A stretch of DNA of 43,704 bases. Source: Promethearchaeota archaeon (GTDB lineage Archaea > Asgardarchaeota > Lokiarchaeia > Sigyniarchaeales > SOKP01). This document shows positions 43,341 through 43,704 of this stretch, one piece after another. The stretch lies in assembly GCA_016839745.1 (NCBI GenBank), contig JAEOTS010000175.1, positions 1 to 43,704 on the forward strand, given 5' to 3'. A program made the position numbers and the translations under genes. Within the stretch, counting starts at the first letter, position 1; the number at the start of each line of letters is the position of its first letter. A model generated the notes under the pieces. It was not told the DNA's origin. It saw only the letters and a program-made list of their open reading frames with translations, and searched no databases.

Positions 43341-43646
43341 TTATTTTGGTGGAGCAAGCACTATTTCAATACTTGAAACATTGTTGCTTTGTCCATTTTC
43401 TCCTTCAAGTACTTCTGTGGAGAGCCTGATGTCTTTGTATTCAGTTCCTTTTAAGAATCTGTTTCTTAAAATTTCACACACATCAACCGCGTGTGAAATA
43501 GCTCTACCTCTGGCCTTAACGGTACAATCTTCACCCTTGTTAAGGATCATCATTGTAGCCATTACGTAATTCATGGTAGGGCGTCGACCAACAAAAACAC
43601 TATTTTCTTCTTTTGACCTGTGTTTATCTTTTGTTTCTTCTGACAT
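43341..43646 (-). CDS. alba: Alba chromatin protein
   Basis: Abundant dimeric DNA/RNA-binding protein of archaeal chromatin. Seen: a charged 16-residue N-terminal extension, then FVGRRPTMNYVMATMMILNKG near residues 18-38, the Alba signature; TVKARGRAISHAVDVCEILRNRF near 42-64; and the beta-hairpin region DIRLSTEVLEG...SIEIVLAP. The two DNA-contacting lysines of Sulfolobus Alba (K16/K17) are replaced by arginines (RR), so acetylation control at these sites is not expected. At 101 aa it is family-sized. AGAGGTTAAT upstream of the ATG is a good ribosome binding site. Confidence 0.96.
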   Translation of the reverse strand: MSEETKDKHRSKEENSVFVGRRPTMNYVMATMMILNKGEDCTVKARGRAISHAVDVCEILRNRFLKGTEYKDIRLSTEVLEGENGQSNNVSSIEIVLAPPK

Positions 43647-43704
43647 GTTATTAACCTCTATGTTTTATTTTGTGTTGTTTTAATTTTGTATTTTTTGTAT
43701 ACTG

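Noticed and set aside
1..43704. CRISPR array or insertion sequence
   Set aside because: No regularly spaced repeats, no terminal inverted repeats and no transposase gene were seen.

Overview
This is an AT-rich window, roughly one third G+C by eye, from the chromosome of an archaeon. Archaeal markers are a complete herA-nurA-mre11-rad50 end-resection cluster, an Alba chromatin protein, a mini histone-fold protein and a Taw2/Trm5-like tRNA methyltransferase. TATA-type promoters often lie 21-28 nt from the start codon. Several proteins look like those of Asgard archaea, especially the Lokiarchaeia: a degenerate small-GTPase-fold protein, a receptor-like membrane protein with a longin/roadblock-like cytoplasmic module, and a protein with an IFT52/GldG-like domain plus a SAP-like tail. 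The Asgard placement is inference from these features and base composition. No rRNA, tRNA, CRISPR array, transposase or integrase was seen.

Layout. 0-3.8 kb: the start of a truncated gene, an unknown basic protein, then a tight three-gene methyl-transfer cassette (corrinoid protein, zinc homocysteine-type methyltransferase, non-pyrrolysine MttB-family methyltransferase). 3.9-9.1 kb: SGNH hydrolase, EamA exporter, pseudo-GTPase, zinc ribbon protein, 7TM protein, HhH/zinc protein and a cation/Ca2+ exchanger. 9.2-22.2 kb: a metabolic stretch with a PIG-L deacetylase, GPH sugar symporter, CrtI-like FAD oxidoreductase, KDPG-type aldolase, class III aminotransferase with a DUF2804 partner, FGGY sugar kinase and acyl-CoA synthetase. 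The receptor-like protein lies within this stretch. 22.3-36.2 kb: mostly single genes for tRNA modification (two methyltransferases), DNA repair (endonuclease III), membrane transport and proteolysis (MFS, HGSNAT-like, rhomboid), protein-repair-like PCMT, a UroD-fold methyltransferase, a Cys-cluster protein, a nuclease-fold protein and an aspartate/alanine-type aminotransferase. 36.3-43.7 kb: the double-strand-break resection operon, followed on the opposite strand by the mini-histone and Alba.

How they fit together. The cassette at 0.8-3.8 kb can move a methyl group from a small methylated compound, via cobalamin, to homocysteine or another acceptor. The UroD-fold protein at 32-33 kb may belong to the same kind of metabolism. 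The 9-22 kb genes suggest uptake and phosphorylation of a sugar or amino sugar and aldol cleavage of a 2-keto-3-deoxy sugar acid, but they sit on both strands and are not one operon. The last 7 kb combine DNA-end processing with chromatin proteins. The items most worth a second look are the receptor-like longin protein (16.4-18.7 kb), the pseudo-GTPase (5.7-6.3 kb), the GIFT/SAP-like protein (27-28.3 kb), two genes where a good ribosome binding site points to an AUU start, and the compact Rad50.
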